64,000 nt of DNA from JAEUSG01 sp964590225 (GTDB taxonomy: Bacteria; Fibrobacterota; OXYB2-FULL-49-7; JAEUSG01): positions 6,697-70,696 of the forward strand of contig CAZPWS010000012.1 of assembly GCA_964590225.1 (NCBI GenBank), in the 5' to 3' direction. Below, in pieces: positions 26,005-34,617 of the stretch. How positions within the stretch are numbered: position 1 is the stretch's first letter; every line of letters begins with the position of its first letter. The notes under the pieces were generated by a model, which had not been told where the DNA came from, ran no database searches, and saw only the letters and a list, made by a program, of their open reading frames with translations. Position numbers and translations under genes: made by a program.

Positions 26005-27573
26005 CTATTTTGTCTTAAATTGATTCATCAGTTTGGCAAGCTCTAAAGCTTCGTCCTCGAGCTTCTTTGCACTTGAGGAAATAGCGAGGATGTTTTTGTT
26101 GGTTTCAAGCACTGACTTGTTTACGCCGGATATGTTTTGCGCAACCTCACTTAGCCCTTTTGCCGCCTCCTGAACTCGCAAGGCAATTTCTAAAGAGCTT
26201 TTACTTGTATTACCAATCGTACTCGCTATTTCTTTAGCTGTAATTGACTGTTCTTCGACGGAACTTGCTATTGTTTTTGAAGTTGTATCTACTTCTCCAA
26301 TAATCGAAGTAGCATGAGATATTTCATCCGTCGCTTTTGCTGTCATATCCTGTATTCTCTTGATTTGTCCCTCAATTTCAGAAGTGGCAGAAGCTGTTTG
26401 CCTTGCCAGATCCTTTACCTCGTTAGCTACTACAGCGAAACCCCGACCGGCCTCACCAGCGCTTGCAGCTTCGATTGTAGCATTTAATGCTAACAGATTG
26501 GTCTGTTCAGCTATATCGTTTATCACTTCACTAATTTTTGAGATATCAAGAGCAATTTTTTTCAAGTCGCCCATTATTGATGAAGCCGATGCTGTCTGGG
26601 CGGCAGCCTGATTTGAAATTCGGGATTCGTTTGCAGTATTCCGTGCTACTTCATTAAAAGAGGCGCTCAACTCTTCAATTGCCGAAGCAATTGTATTGAT
26701 AGAACGAGACAAATCATCGGTATGGCTGGATACGAGGTTAACAGTTGTCGTAGCCTCTTCTGCAGAGGAAGCAACGGTGTTCGACTGTGCGGCCATTTCA
26801 TCAGATAGTGTAGAAAGTTTTGCAGCAGAGTCTGCAAGTGTCTTGGACGCGCCAAGGACGGCATTGCCTTTGATTTTGACAGTTTCAATAACTGTTTTTA
26901 ACTTCTCAACAAAGTCGTTGAAATTTTGCGAAAGTACCCCGATTTCATCATTTTGTTCCGATACAAGCCTGACAGTAAGATCCCCATTTCCATGAGCAAT
27001 ATCACGAAGCCTGTCTGAAGTAACTCTGATCGGAGTAACAATAAGCCTGCTCATGAGGAGATAAAGTACGGTCGTAATCAACAGAATTAGCAACAGCGTA
27101 GTTACGACAGAACCTGTGATTTCGCTGCGGATTTCCATCCTGATATGATCATCTGTAAAAAGCGATTGTGCTACCCACTCCTGTTTTCCATCATTCAGTA
27201 GTGGCAGTGCAACAATAACAAATTTTCCTTCAGGAATGGCTGCAATATCCTTCACTGAACCATCTTGTTTTACAAGTCCCAAAATGTATTTATCGGAGTT
27301 ATCCTTAACAACAATACCGTAGAATGATCTGTTTTTCAGCTTTGCAGTAATAATAGCTTTAGCAACTGTTAAGTCAAAATTCCACAAAGGTGCAGGCAGG
27401 CTGATCGCCAGTTCCTCGGAAATCATTGACTTTTCGAGTTCAAACGATTCATAAAGTTGCTTAACATGTGTGCGAATCGAAACAAAACTGAATATCCCCT
27501 GCAGAAAAAGTATCGACAATACTGCAACAAAAATGAACTTTCCTTTTAACGACCAATTCCTGAAGCTATTCAT
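26005..27573 (-). CDS. Methyl-accepting chemotaxis protein
   Basis: A 522-residue transmembrane chemoreceptor. TM1 is at about 12-34, a periplasmic sensor of about 120 residues follows (SLPAPLWNFDLTVAKAII, a motif common in two-helix sensor inputs), TM2 is at about 155-177, then HAMP (VTPIRVTSDRLRDIAHGNGDLTVRL) and a long cytoplasmic coiled coil. The signalling tip is conserved (INDIAEQTNLLALNATIEAA, AGRGFAVVANEVKDLA). There is no CheR-docking pentapeptide at the C-terminus. It signals to CheA/CheW, which are not in this window. A solute-binding-protein fragment lies just upstream and may once have been an input partner. Confidence 0.93.
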   Translation of the reverse strand: MNSFRNWSLKGKFIFVAVLSILFLQGIFSFVSIRTHVKQLYESFELEKSMISEELAISLPAPLWNFDLTVAKAIITAKLKNRSFYGIVVKDNSDKYILGLVKQDGSVKDIAAIPEGKFVIVALPLLNDGKQEWVAQSLFTDDHIRMEIRSEITGSVVTTLLLILLITTVLYLLMSRLIVTPIRVTSDRLRDIAHGNGDLTVRLVSEQNDEIGVLSQNFNDFVEKLKTVIETVKIKGNAVLGASKTLADSAAKLSTLSDEMAAQSNTVASSAEEATTTVNLVSSHTDDLSRSINTIASAIEELSASFNEVARNTANESRISNQAAAQTASASSIMGDLKKIALDISKISEVINDIAEQTNLLALNATIEAASAGEAGRGFAVVANEVKDLARQTASATSEIEGQIKRIQDMTAKATDEISHATSIIGEVDTTSKTIASSVEEQSITAKEIASTIGNTSKSSLEIALRVQEAAKGLSEVAQNISGVNKSVLETNKNILAISSSAKKLEDEALELAKLMNQFKTK

Positions 27574-27581
27574 TTTAATGG

Positions 27582-27728
27582 CTATTGTTCAGCCTTCTTC
27601 ATTATGGAACCAAATGTTCCGTTGGCTTTCAGCTCCTTTAAGGCAGCAGAAAACTGCTTTTCAAGCATTGTTCCTTTATCGCCATGCTGAAATGCAAAAT
27701 ACACATTTTGTTTGGATAATGGTTTACA
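27582..27728 (-). pseudogene. C-terminal remnant of a periplasmic solute-binding protein (family 3-like)
   Basis: A 48-codon open stretch without a start codon, reading KPLSKQNVYFAFQHGDKGT, then LEKQFSAALKELKANGTFG and SIMKKAEQ before TAG. The pattern (PLSK..VYFAF..GD, aliphatic helix with ALKELKANGTF) matches the last helices of SBP_bac_3 proteins, which commonly sit next to chemoreceptors. The upstream frame closes at 27729-27731 and another, opposite-strand fragment begins nearby, so the gene has lost most of its 5' part. It ends 8 bp before the chemoreceptor start, consistent with a former operon. Confidence 0.6.
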
Positions 27729-27737
27729 TTACTGATA

Positions 27738-27935
27738 TTCGATCAGGTCGGAAAACAGGTTCAGTGGCTCATGTATTACCTGGTTAATAATGGTTACAAG
27801 AATTATTACTTTCTTAAAGATGGCGCCACAGGAGTGTTGAAGAAGCAGGAATACAAGAAATAGTTCGAAAACCTGTTTCATTCTTTAACATTTTATTGAT
27901 ACCTATAGTTCACGGTGACATCCTAATTCATTGAT
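27738..27935 (+). pseudogene. C-terminal gene fragment, possibly rhodanese-like
   Basis: An open plus-strand stretch reading FDQVGKQVQWLMYYLVNNGY, then KNYYFLKDGATGVLKEAG and IQEIVRKPVSF. Its layout (helix, NNGYKNYYFLKDG, helix KEAG) looks like the end of a rhodanese domain, where GY-x-NV-xx-L-x-GG precedes a final helix. A receiver-domain tail (EAG..EIVRKP) is the alternative. There is no start codon or signal, and it abuts the solute-binding fragment on the other strand. Between it and clpB (to 28017) I see only the clpB ribosome-binding site. Confidence 0.35.
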
Positions 27936-28017
27936 ATCTAAGTGGCATGCCTGTTTGGGCATGAAATTTGTTTTCTACAGCTGTGTCTTGCATTTTGAGA
28001 AAACAGTGGAGGTTAAA

Positions 28018-30594
28018 ATGGATTGGAATAGATTTACAGAAATGGGGGCGGCTTCACTTAATGACGCTAAAAATTTGGCAATCAGGCGGAATCACCCAGA
28101 AATTGAGCCAGAACATGTTCTTTACTCGCTTGTAACGCAAAGGGAAGGTCTTGTACCGGAACTATTAAGGGAGGCATTCTCTATACAGTCTGGAAGTGTA
28201 GTGAGTCACCTTGAAAAAGTTTTACAAAAGAAACCAACCGTTTCCGGTAATGCTGGACAACCGACACTTAACAGACTTTCGCAAAAAGCACTCACGCTTG
28301 CCTTTGATTTTGCCGAAAAAGGGGGCGATAAATTTGTTTCAACAGAACACATTTTTGCCGGTCTTGCCGATGTAATTGACAATGAATTAAAAACCGAACT
28401 GGATCTGATTAAACTGTCAGGGAAAAAAATAGTGGAAGCTGCGCTCAAAATGCGTGGAAACAGGCCGGTAGATTCGCAAAATCCCGAAGGGTCGATAAAT
28501 GTATTAAAAAAATATGCGATCGATCTGACTGATGCGGCCAGTAAAAACAAGCTTGACCCGGTAATCGGCCGTGATAATGAAATTAGGCGGACCATGCAGG
28601 TACTTTTACGGCGGACAAAAAACAATCCTGTACTTATTGGTGAGCCAGGGACGGGTAAAACAGCTATTGTTGAGGGCATAGCTCAAAGAATGATAGCGGG
28701 AGATGTTCCCGAGGGGCTGCGTAACAAACGATTGATGGCGCTTGATATTTCCCTCTTACTTGCCGGAGCAAAATTCCGCGGCGAATTTGAAGAGAGATTA
28801 AAGGCGGTTCTGCGGGAAGTAGAAGAGTCGAATGGTTCGGTAATTCTCTTTATTGACGAAATACATACAATTATCGGTGCAGGCGCGGCAGAGGGGGCAG
28901 TTGATGCGGCCAACATGCTTAAGCCGGCTCTGGCGCGGGGACAATTGCACTGCATCGGTGCAACCACACTTAATGAGTACCGGAAACACATAGAAAAGGA
29001 TGCCGCTTTTGAGAGACGCTTCCAGAAAGTTTTGGTAGAAGAGCCATCAGTAGAAGACACAATTTCCATATTGCGAGGCCTTAAAGAAAAGTATGATTTG
29101 CATCATGGCGTAAGAATTCAGGATAATGCCATAGTCGCTGCGGCACTTTTATCAAATCGCTATATTGCGGACCGTTTTCTTCCAGATAAAGCTATTGACT
29201 TAATGGACGAAGCCGCGTCAAGATTAAAAATGCAGATTGAGTCGCTTCCTTCTGAAATCGATGAAAAGCAGAGGATAATCACACGACTAAAAATTGAGGC
29301 GCAGGCCTTGTCAAAGGAGCGCGACAAGGGATCTAAAGAGCGGCTAAAAGAAAACGAGAAACAGCTTGCCGATATCGAAGAGTCGTTAAAGGCGCTTAAT
29401 AGCCGATGGAAACGGGAGAAAGAGCTTATAAGTAAAGTAAGAACACTCAAGGAGGAGTTAGATCGTGTAAAGAACGAGGAGCGGTTATTGGAACAGAAGG
29501 GGGAGTATTCTGCCGTTTCGGAAATTAGATACGGAAAAATCCCCCAGATTGAAAAAGAGATTACAGCATTAAATATGGAGTATGCGGCAATACCTTCGGG
29601 CGAAAGATTGTTGAAGGAAGAGGTGGACGAGGAGGATATCGCGCGTGTTGTTTCTCATTGGACAGGAATACCGGTTCAAAAAATGCTTGCAAGTGAAGGA
29701 GAAAAGTTATTGAAGGCGGAGGAAGAGCTTAAAAAGAGGGTTGTAGGTCAGGATAGAGCGGTAAAATCAGTTGCAGAGTCGTTGCGGCGGGCAAGAGCCG
29801 GTATTCAAGACGAAAAAAGACCGCTCGGAACCTTCCTTTTTCTTGGTCCAACCGGCGTAGGCAAAACAGAGCTTGCGAAGACGCTTGCTGATTTTCTCTT
29901 TAACGACGAAAGGGCTATGGTTAGGATTGACATGTCGGAGTACATGGAAAAACATAGTGTTGCGCGGCTGATTGGTGCTCCTCCTGGTTATGTAGGCTTT
30001 GAAGAAGGAGGACAATTTACTGAAGCAGTCCGTAGGCGGCCTTACAGCGTACTGCTTTTCGACGAGGTGGAGAAGGCGCATCCGGAGGTTATGAATGCCC
30101 TGCTTCAGGTGTTTGACGACGGTCGTCTTACGGACGGGAAAGGGCGACTTGTTGATTTCAGGAATACACTGATAATTATGACAAGCAACCTCTTGCAGGG
30201 TAGTGAAGGAATAGTTGGCGAAAGCGACACCGACTTAAGGCAGGGGCTTAAAAGGTGGTTCCGACCGGAATTCATCAATAGAATAGATGAGGTGCTTCTT
30301 TTTAACAGGCTTGGACAAAGCGAGGCTTTTGGAGTGGCGGAAATACAGTTTATGAAACTTATCAAGCGACTTGAAGCCAAGGGTATTGCACTGAAAATAG
30401 ATAAGTCTGTGATCGACAAGATTGTAAAAAAAGGATTCGATAGTGAGTTTGGCGCAAGGCCCTTAAAGAGGCTCATTCAGCAGGAAATAGAAAATTTTCT
30501 TTCGGAGGCCATTTTAGCCGGTAAACTGCGTGAGGGAGAAAGGGTGAAGCTGTTATTTGAGGACAACACATACAAATTGGAGGTGGACGGTTAG
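28018..30594 (+). CDS. clpB: ATP-dependent disaggregase ClpB
   Basis: An 858-residue Hsp104/ClpB chaperone that, with DnaK, extracts proteins from aggregates. The ATG at 28018 is preceded by GTGGAGG and aligns with the family start; an upstream in-frame ATG at 27931 is rejected. The N-domain (about 1-145) begins NRFTEMGAASLNDAKNLA. NBD1 has Walker A GEPGTGKTA (about 208), Walker B VILFIDEIH and GAGAAEGAVDAANMLKP. The middle coiled coil (about 400-530) is present, distinguishing it from ClpA/ClpC. NBD2 has GPTGVGKTELAK (about 609) and VLLFDEVEKAH, then the C-terminal small domain. No ClpP-binding loop is evident. No CIRCE element seen upstream. Confidence 0.96.
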   Translation: MDWNRFTEMGAASLNDAKNLAIRRNHPEIEPEHVLYSLVTQREGLVPELLREAFSIQSGSVVSHLEKVLQKKPTVSGNAGQPTLNRLSQKALTLAFDFAEKGGDKFVSTEHIFAGLADVIDNELKTELDLIKLSGKKIVEAALKMRGNRPVDSQNPEGSINVLKKYAIDLTDAASKNKLDPVIGRDNEIRRTMQVLLRRTKNNPVLIGEPGTGKTAIVEGIAQRMIAGDVPEGLRNKRLMALDISLLLAGAKFRGEFEERLKAVLREVEESNGSVILFIDEIHTIIGAGAAEGAVDAANMLKPALARGQLHCIGATTLNEYRKHIEKDAAFERRFQKVLVEEPSVEDTISILRGLKEKYDLHHGVRIQDNAIVAAALLSNRYIADRFLPDKAIDLMDEAASRLKMQIESLPSEIDEKQRIITRLKIEAQALSKERDKGSKERLKENEKQLADIEESLKALNSRWKREKELISKVRTLKEELDRVKNEERLLEQKGEYSAVSEIRYGKIPQIEKEITALNMEYAAIPSGERLLKEEVDEEDIARVVSHWTGIPVQKMLASEGEKLLKAEEELKKRVVGQDRAVKSVAESLRRARAGIQDEKRPLGTFLFLGPTGVGKTELAKTLADFLFNDERAMVRIDMSEYMEKHSVARLIGAPPGYVGFEEGGQFTEAVRRRPYSVLLFDEVEKAHPEVMNALLQVFDDGRLTDGKGRLVDFRNTLIIMTSNLLQGSEGIVGESDTDLRQGLKRWFRPEFINRIDEVLLFNRLGQSEAFGVAEIQFMKLIKRLEAKGIALKIDKSVIDKIVKKGFDSEFGARPLKRLIQQEIENFLSEAILAGKLREGERVKLLFEDNTYKLEVDG

Positions 30595-30616
30595 CGACAA
30601 ATTATATATTGAAATC

Positions 30617-31762
30617 ATGGATACAGAAAAAATAAAAGTAAGCGCTGTTTTGATAGTTAAAAATGAAGCGGAGAGAATTGCCAAATGTCTTGTTTCCATC
30701 AAGCCGGCAGTTGATGAAATTATTGTTGTTGACACCGGTTCAACAGATTCTACAGTAGATATAGCGCGCGAGCAAGGGGCGTTAGTCTCTTTTTTTCAAT
30801 GGAATGGTAATTTTTCCGATGCAAGAAATTTTGGCATTAATCAGGCTAAGGGTGAGTTTGTAATATGGTTTGACGCAGACGATATTCTTCCTATAGAATC
30901 AATTACACCTTTAAAAACGCTTGCTGATGCCGATCCGAGTGCATGGACAGTAATAGTTGACAATCTTTTCGAAAACAGGAAAGGGCAGTCTTTTCGTCAA
31001 TTGCGGCTTTTCCCAAACGGCAGGAGTATTGCCTTTGAAGGAAGAGTGCATGAGACTCTTGGCCCATCTGTTGCACGCGCCGCCGTTTCTATCCGGCATA
31101 GCAGTGTAAGAATTTTGCACACTGGATACAACCTGGAATCGGAAAGGATTGCCAAACGCGATAGAAATCATGAGTTACTTAAGTTTGAGCTTCTCGATCA
31201 TCCAAATGATCCTGTTGTTCTCATGGAAATGGGAAATTCACATCATCAAAGGGGTGAATATAGCGAAGCTGTTGCCTGCTATAAAAAAATATCAGGGGGG
31301 TGCGCTGTCAATCCAGCTCAACTTGATGTATTTCGTTCTGTTCATTCCCTAATTGGTGTTTCACTCCTTGCTTCTGGCGATTTAAATGGGGCAGAGGAGG
31401 CGTTTCGCCATTCAATAAGCCAATACCCAGATAACTGTTCCGCCTATTATTATATGGCAGAAATTGCTATTAAAAAGAACGATGTCGAAACTTTGCTCGG
31501 AATGTGTAATTCCTTGATTTCATTGCCTGAGACAATAGGTACCGTTGCCTGTGACTATACAGGAATGGTGGCAAAAGCTTACGGGTGGGCTGCCAATATT
31601 TATCTCATAAGAGGCGATGCAAAAAGGGCAGCGAAGCTGTTTGCCGAATCAGAGGCCCGCAATTTACCTGCTGCTTTTACTCTTGACGCGGCTATTGAAG
31701 CGGCTCAAAAGGCAGATGATTCTAAGCTTTTGGCCTATTTTAAAGCTAAAAAGCAGTCATAA
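30617..31762 (+). CDS. Family 2 glycosyltransferase with C-terminal TPR repeats (copy 1 of 3)
   Basis: A 381-residue protein. The N-terminal GT-A domain (about 1-230) has VSAVLIVKNEAERIAKCL, EIIVVDTGSTDSTVDIA and the metal-binding IWFDADD (DxD-like), followed by RVHET. The C-terminal about 150 residues are TPR-like helices (VVLMEMGNSHHQRGEYSEAV, DLNGAEEAFRHSISQYPDN). Such soluble GT2-TPR proteins glycosylate proteins or cell-surface polymers; the target is unknown. The ATG at 30617 is favoured because GT2 homology starts a few residues later. First of three paralogues spaced 7-9 bp apart after clpB. Confidence 0.85.
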   Translation: MDTEKIKVSAVLIVKNEAERIAKCLVSIKPAVDEIIVVDTGSTDSTVDIAREQGALVSFFQWNGNFSDARNFGINQAKGEFVIWFDADDILPIESITPLKTLADADPSAWTVIVDNLFENRKGQSFRQLRLFPNGRSIAFEGRVHETLGPSVARAAVSIRHSSVRILHTGYNLESERIAKRDRNHELLKFELLDHPNDPVVLMEMGNSHHQRGEYSEAVACYKKISGGCAVNPAQLDVFRSVHSLIGVSLLASGDLNGAEEAFRHSISQYPDNCSAYYYMAEIAIKKNDVETLLGMCNSLISLPETIGTVACDYTGMVAKAYGWAANIYLIRGDAKRAAKLFAESEARNLPAAFTLDAAIEAAQKADDSKLLAYFKAKKQS

Positions 31763-31771
31763 ATAACGCAT

Positions 31772-33199
31772 ATGGCTCAGATAAAAAAACAAAAACTTCC
31801 GGATGGTACACCGCTACCATTTCCACCAAAAACACTTTCTGTTTGCATGATTGTTAAGAATGAAGAGCAATCACTTGCCAAATGCCTTAAGAGTGTTGTC
31901 TCTTTTGCTGATGAAATAGTTGTGGTTGACACCGGCTCTACCGATAGAACTATACAAATTGCGCGGGGGAATGGTGCCAAGGTTATCACCGCCGATTGGC
32001 GCAACGACTTTAGCTATAGTCGCAATATATCAATTAGCAATGCTTCAAGTTCATGGGTTTTATGGCTTGATGCGGACGATATTGTAACGGAAGGCGCAGC
32101 AGTAGCGCTCAATAAAATGAAGCGGGAAATAGAGGAGCCTGTTGCTGCTTTTGGCATAAAGGTTAAAAATGTTCAGCCTGGTGGACTCGGCGAAGAGTTT
32201 CTGCAGGTGCGTCTTTTCCCGAACGATAGAAGGCTAAAATTCGAAAAAAAGGTTCACGAGCAGATTGCGCCGTCTCTTACACGATTAGGGTATAAAATAC
32301 TATACTTGACCGACATAGAAATACACCATACCGGTTATCAGGACGAATCAATTAAACGGGCGAAGGCTTTACGAAACAGAAAAATTCTTGAAGAGGATAT
32401 GCCTAATTTTCCGGACGATCCAAACTATCTTGCCGCATATGGCGATACCTTCGCAATGAATGATGAATGGGAGAAGGCTGCGGAAGTATATAGATCGGTA
32501 ATGGAAATCCCAAATTGCAGACAAAAACAGTCTGATATATTCGATTATATGCCGGTTACAATCGCTCTATCCTACAAACACCTTAAGCGGTATGAAGAGG
32601 CAATGGAGTGGGTAAACAAGGGGCTTGCGTTACAAAAAGACAAAATAGAGCTTCTCTTTCTCGGTGCGGAAATCGCGTATGATTTCGGTGATTTTGATCG
32701 TTCCTTTTCTCTATATCAACAAACTATAAATGCTCCCGAAAAGGTTCTTTCCACTGCGACCGATTTTACAGCTTTAAAGTCAAAAGCATTGGTTCGATGC
32801 GGAAATATATTGCTAAAAATGGGCAAAGCAGCCGAGGCCCGTGCAATGTATGAGCGTATTAGGCAGGGCTCGGTTGAGTTTTTTGATGTACCTGCCAGTA
32901 TTGCGGAAACCTACATGAAAGAGGGTGACATTAAAGAGGCTCTTCGGTTCTATAGTGAATCAATATTAAAATATCCGGGAAAGGATATTCGTGCGTATAG
33001 AGGCATGATTGATATAAGTTTAAAATTTGGAAAATTCGATGACGCGACCGGTTTTTGCGAAAAGGGGCTGAGCTTTTTTCCTGATGATCTATTTTTATGG
33101 ACAACGGTAAAAGATCTGTACCGCCGCCGTAACGAAATGGATAAATATATTGCAGCTTCCGGGAAGGTAAACACCCTGTCGGCTAACTCAACTGAATAA
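31772..33199 (+). CDS. Family 2 glycosyltransferase with TPR repeats (copy 2 of 3)
   Basis: A 475-residue paralogue of the preceding gene. GT-A core: LSVCMIVKNEEQSLAKCL, EIVVVDTGSTDRTIQIA, VLWLDADDIV, QVRLFPNDRRLKFEKKVHEQ, then IEIHHTGYQ. The C-terminal half (about 250-475) carries a longer set of TPR-like hairpins (MNDEWEKAAEVYRSVMEI, FGDFDRSFSLYQQTI, EGDIKEALRFYSESILKYPG, YRGMIDISLKFGKFDDATGF). It has no membrane segment and is likely cytoplasmic. Probably the same operon as its neighbours. Confidence 0.87.
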   Translation: MAQIKKQKLPDGTPLPFPPKTLSVCMIVKNEEQSLAKCLKSVVSFADEIVVVDTGSTDRTIQIARGNGAKVITADWRNDFSYSRNISISNASSSWVLWLDADDIVTEGAAVALNKMKREIEEPVAAFGIKVKNVQPGGLGEEFLQVRLFPNDRRLKFEKKVHEQIAPSLTRLGYKILYLTDIEIHHTGYQDESIKRAKALRNRKILEEDMPNFPDDPNYLAAYGDTFAMNDEWEKAAEVYRSVMEIPNCRQKQSDIFDYMPVTIALSYKHLKRYEEAMEWVNKGLALQKDKIELLFLGAEIAYDFGDFDRSFSLYQQTINAPEKVLSTATDFTALKSKALVRCGNILLKMGKAAEARAMYERIRQGSVEFFDVPASIAETYMKEGDIKEALRFYSESILKYPGKDIRAYRGMIDISLKFGKFDDATGFCEKGLSFFPDDLFLWTTVKDLYRRRNEMDKYIAASGKVNTLSANSTE

Positions 33200-33206
33200 T
33201 AGTAAT

Positions 33207-34613
33207 ATGGGCAAGACAGTATCATTATGCATGATAGTAAAGAATGAAGAGCGGAATCTTGCCGCTTGTCTTGAAGGATACAGTGCATTGGTTGATGAGC
33301 TTGTAATTGTCGATACTGGCTCTACCGATGGAACTATCGATATAGCGCGGCAAGCAGGCGCAGTTGTTGTTGAAACTAAATGGGATGATGATTTTTCTAA
33401 GGCGAGAAACTTATCCATTGAGAACGCCTCATCAGACTGGATATTATGGACAGATGCTGATGATCGTATAAATGCAGAAAACTGTGCCAAGATTCGTAAA
33501 ATAATTGAGTCGTATAGTTTGTCAACATGTTTCAGTTTTATGATTAAGAACTCTCAGGATGGAATTCTTGGTGATGTATTCAATCAGGTTCGCCTATTTC
33601 CTCGCCACCCTAAAATCCGTTTCAGGTACAGGGTTCATGAACAGGTACTTCCGTCAATACAGGCGCTTGGGTACGATACGCTATATACCGATATAATTGT
33701 TTTCCATACCGGATACGACAGCGCTGAAACTGTTAAAAAGAAGCAGGCGCGCAATGTTCCAATTCTTTTAAAGGAAATGGAAGATCGGAAGGAAAATCCG
33801 GTAATAGTCTATACTTATGCCGGTGCATTGGTTGACACGGGAAAACTTGAAGAATCGATCAAGTATTATAAAATGGCCCGCGATTTATCCGAAAAGTTTC
33901 AGACAGAAGACCATATCCGTTGTGGAGCACCGATCGCTCTTGCGTCCGTGTATGGCAGGTTGGAAAGATGGGATGAAGCGAAGAGAGAGGCTATAGAAGC
34001 GGATAGGCTTAATCCTAACCACCCTCAGGTTCACTGTATGCTTGGAGAGCTTGCTGCCCGTGAGGGTAAAACCGATGAGGCAATTAATTTTTTTGAAGCA
34101 GTTTTAAAAATGGATGAAGCTCCGTCATTTATTCCAGTTAATGTCAATATGCAAAAGATTAATGCCTGTACGCAGCTTGGCGCGCTCTACTTTAAGAAAG
34201 GCGAAACCGATAAAATGATAGCTGCAGTAGAACAGGCAGTTTCGATTAAACAGGGGCGTCCGCTTCTTCCCTCGGATAGAGGAGACGCTTTTGTTAAGGC
34301 GGGAATGTTTGACAAAGCTGTTGAGGTTTATGCGGAGGGCGTTAATAACACAAACATTTGTGATTTACGAAGTTTTATTGGTCTTGCTAAACTTTTTATA
34401 ATCGATAATCGTTGCGATACAGCAATTGACATTCTAAATACAGCAATTGATAATTTTGGTGACTCCGAAGAGATACTGGAACTCCTTGCTGATATATATT
34501 ACGATTTAAAACTTAACGAAAAAGCCAAACAAACTTACCTTAGGTTGCATTCTATTGTTAAAGATAGTCAAAAAGTAGCTAAGGTTGATGGCCGCCTTTC
34601 GCAACTTGCGTAA
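33207..34613 (+). CDS. Family 2 glycosyltransferase with TPR repeats (copy 3 of 3)
   Basis: A 468-residue paralogue, 7 bp after copy 2. GT-A core: VSLCMIVKNEERNLAACL, ELVIVDTGSTDGTIDIA, ILWTDADDRI, QVRLFPRHPKIRFRYRVHEQ, IIVFHTGYD. TPR region: GKLEESIKYYKMARDLSE, YGRLERWDEAKREAIEAD, REGKTDEAINFFEAVL, YFKKGETDKMIAAVEQAV. The stop at 34611-34613 comes 4 bp before the stop of the convergent gene, leaving no separate terminator. Confidence 0.87.
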   Translation: MGKTVSLCMIVKNEERNLAACLEGYSALVDELVIVDTGSTDGTIDIARQAGAVVVETKWDDDFSKARNLSIENASSDWILWTDADDRINAENCAKIRKIIESYSLSTCFSFMIKNSQDGILGDVFNQVRLFPRHPKIRFRYRVHEQVLPSIQALGYDTLYTDIIVFHTGYDSAETVKKKQARNVPILLKEMEDRKENPVIVYTYAGALVDTGKLEESIKYYKMARDLSEKFQTEDHIRCGAPIALASVYGRLERWDEAKREAIEADRLNPNHPQVHCMLGELAAREGKTDEAINFFEAVLKMDEAPSFIPVNVNMQKINACTQLGALYFKKGETDKMIAAVEQAVSIKQGRPLLPSDRGDAFVKAGMFDKAVEVYAEGVNNTNICDLRSFIGLAKLFIIDNRCDTAIDILNTAIDNFGDSEEILELLADIYYDLKLNEKAKQTYLRLHSIVKDSQKVAKVDGRLSQLA

Positions 34614-34617
34614 TAAA

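Noticed and set aside
27470..27787. 105-codon plus-strand frame overlapping the chemoreceptor start
   Set aside because: It is antisense to the chemoreceptor 5' end and to the solute-binding-protein remnant; its translation is not protein-like.
27931..28017. Extended clpB start at 27931
   Set aside because: The extra 29 residues have no similarity to ClpB N-termini, while 28018 has a strong ribosome-binding site and the usual start.
28206..28679. 157-codon minus-strand frame within clpB
   Set aside because: Pure shadow of the clpB N-terminal and NBD1 coding sequence; low-complexity serine-rich translation.
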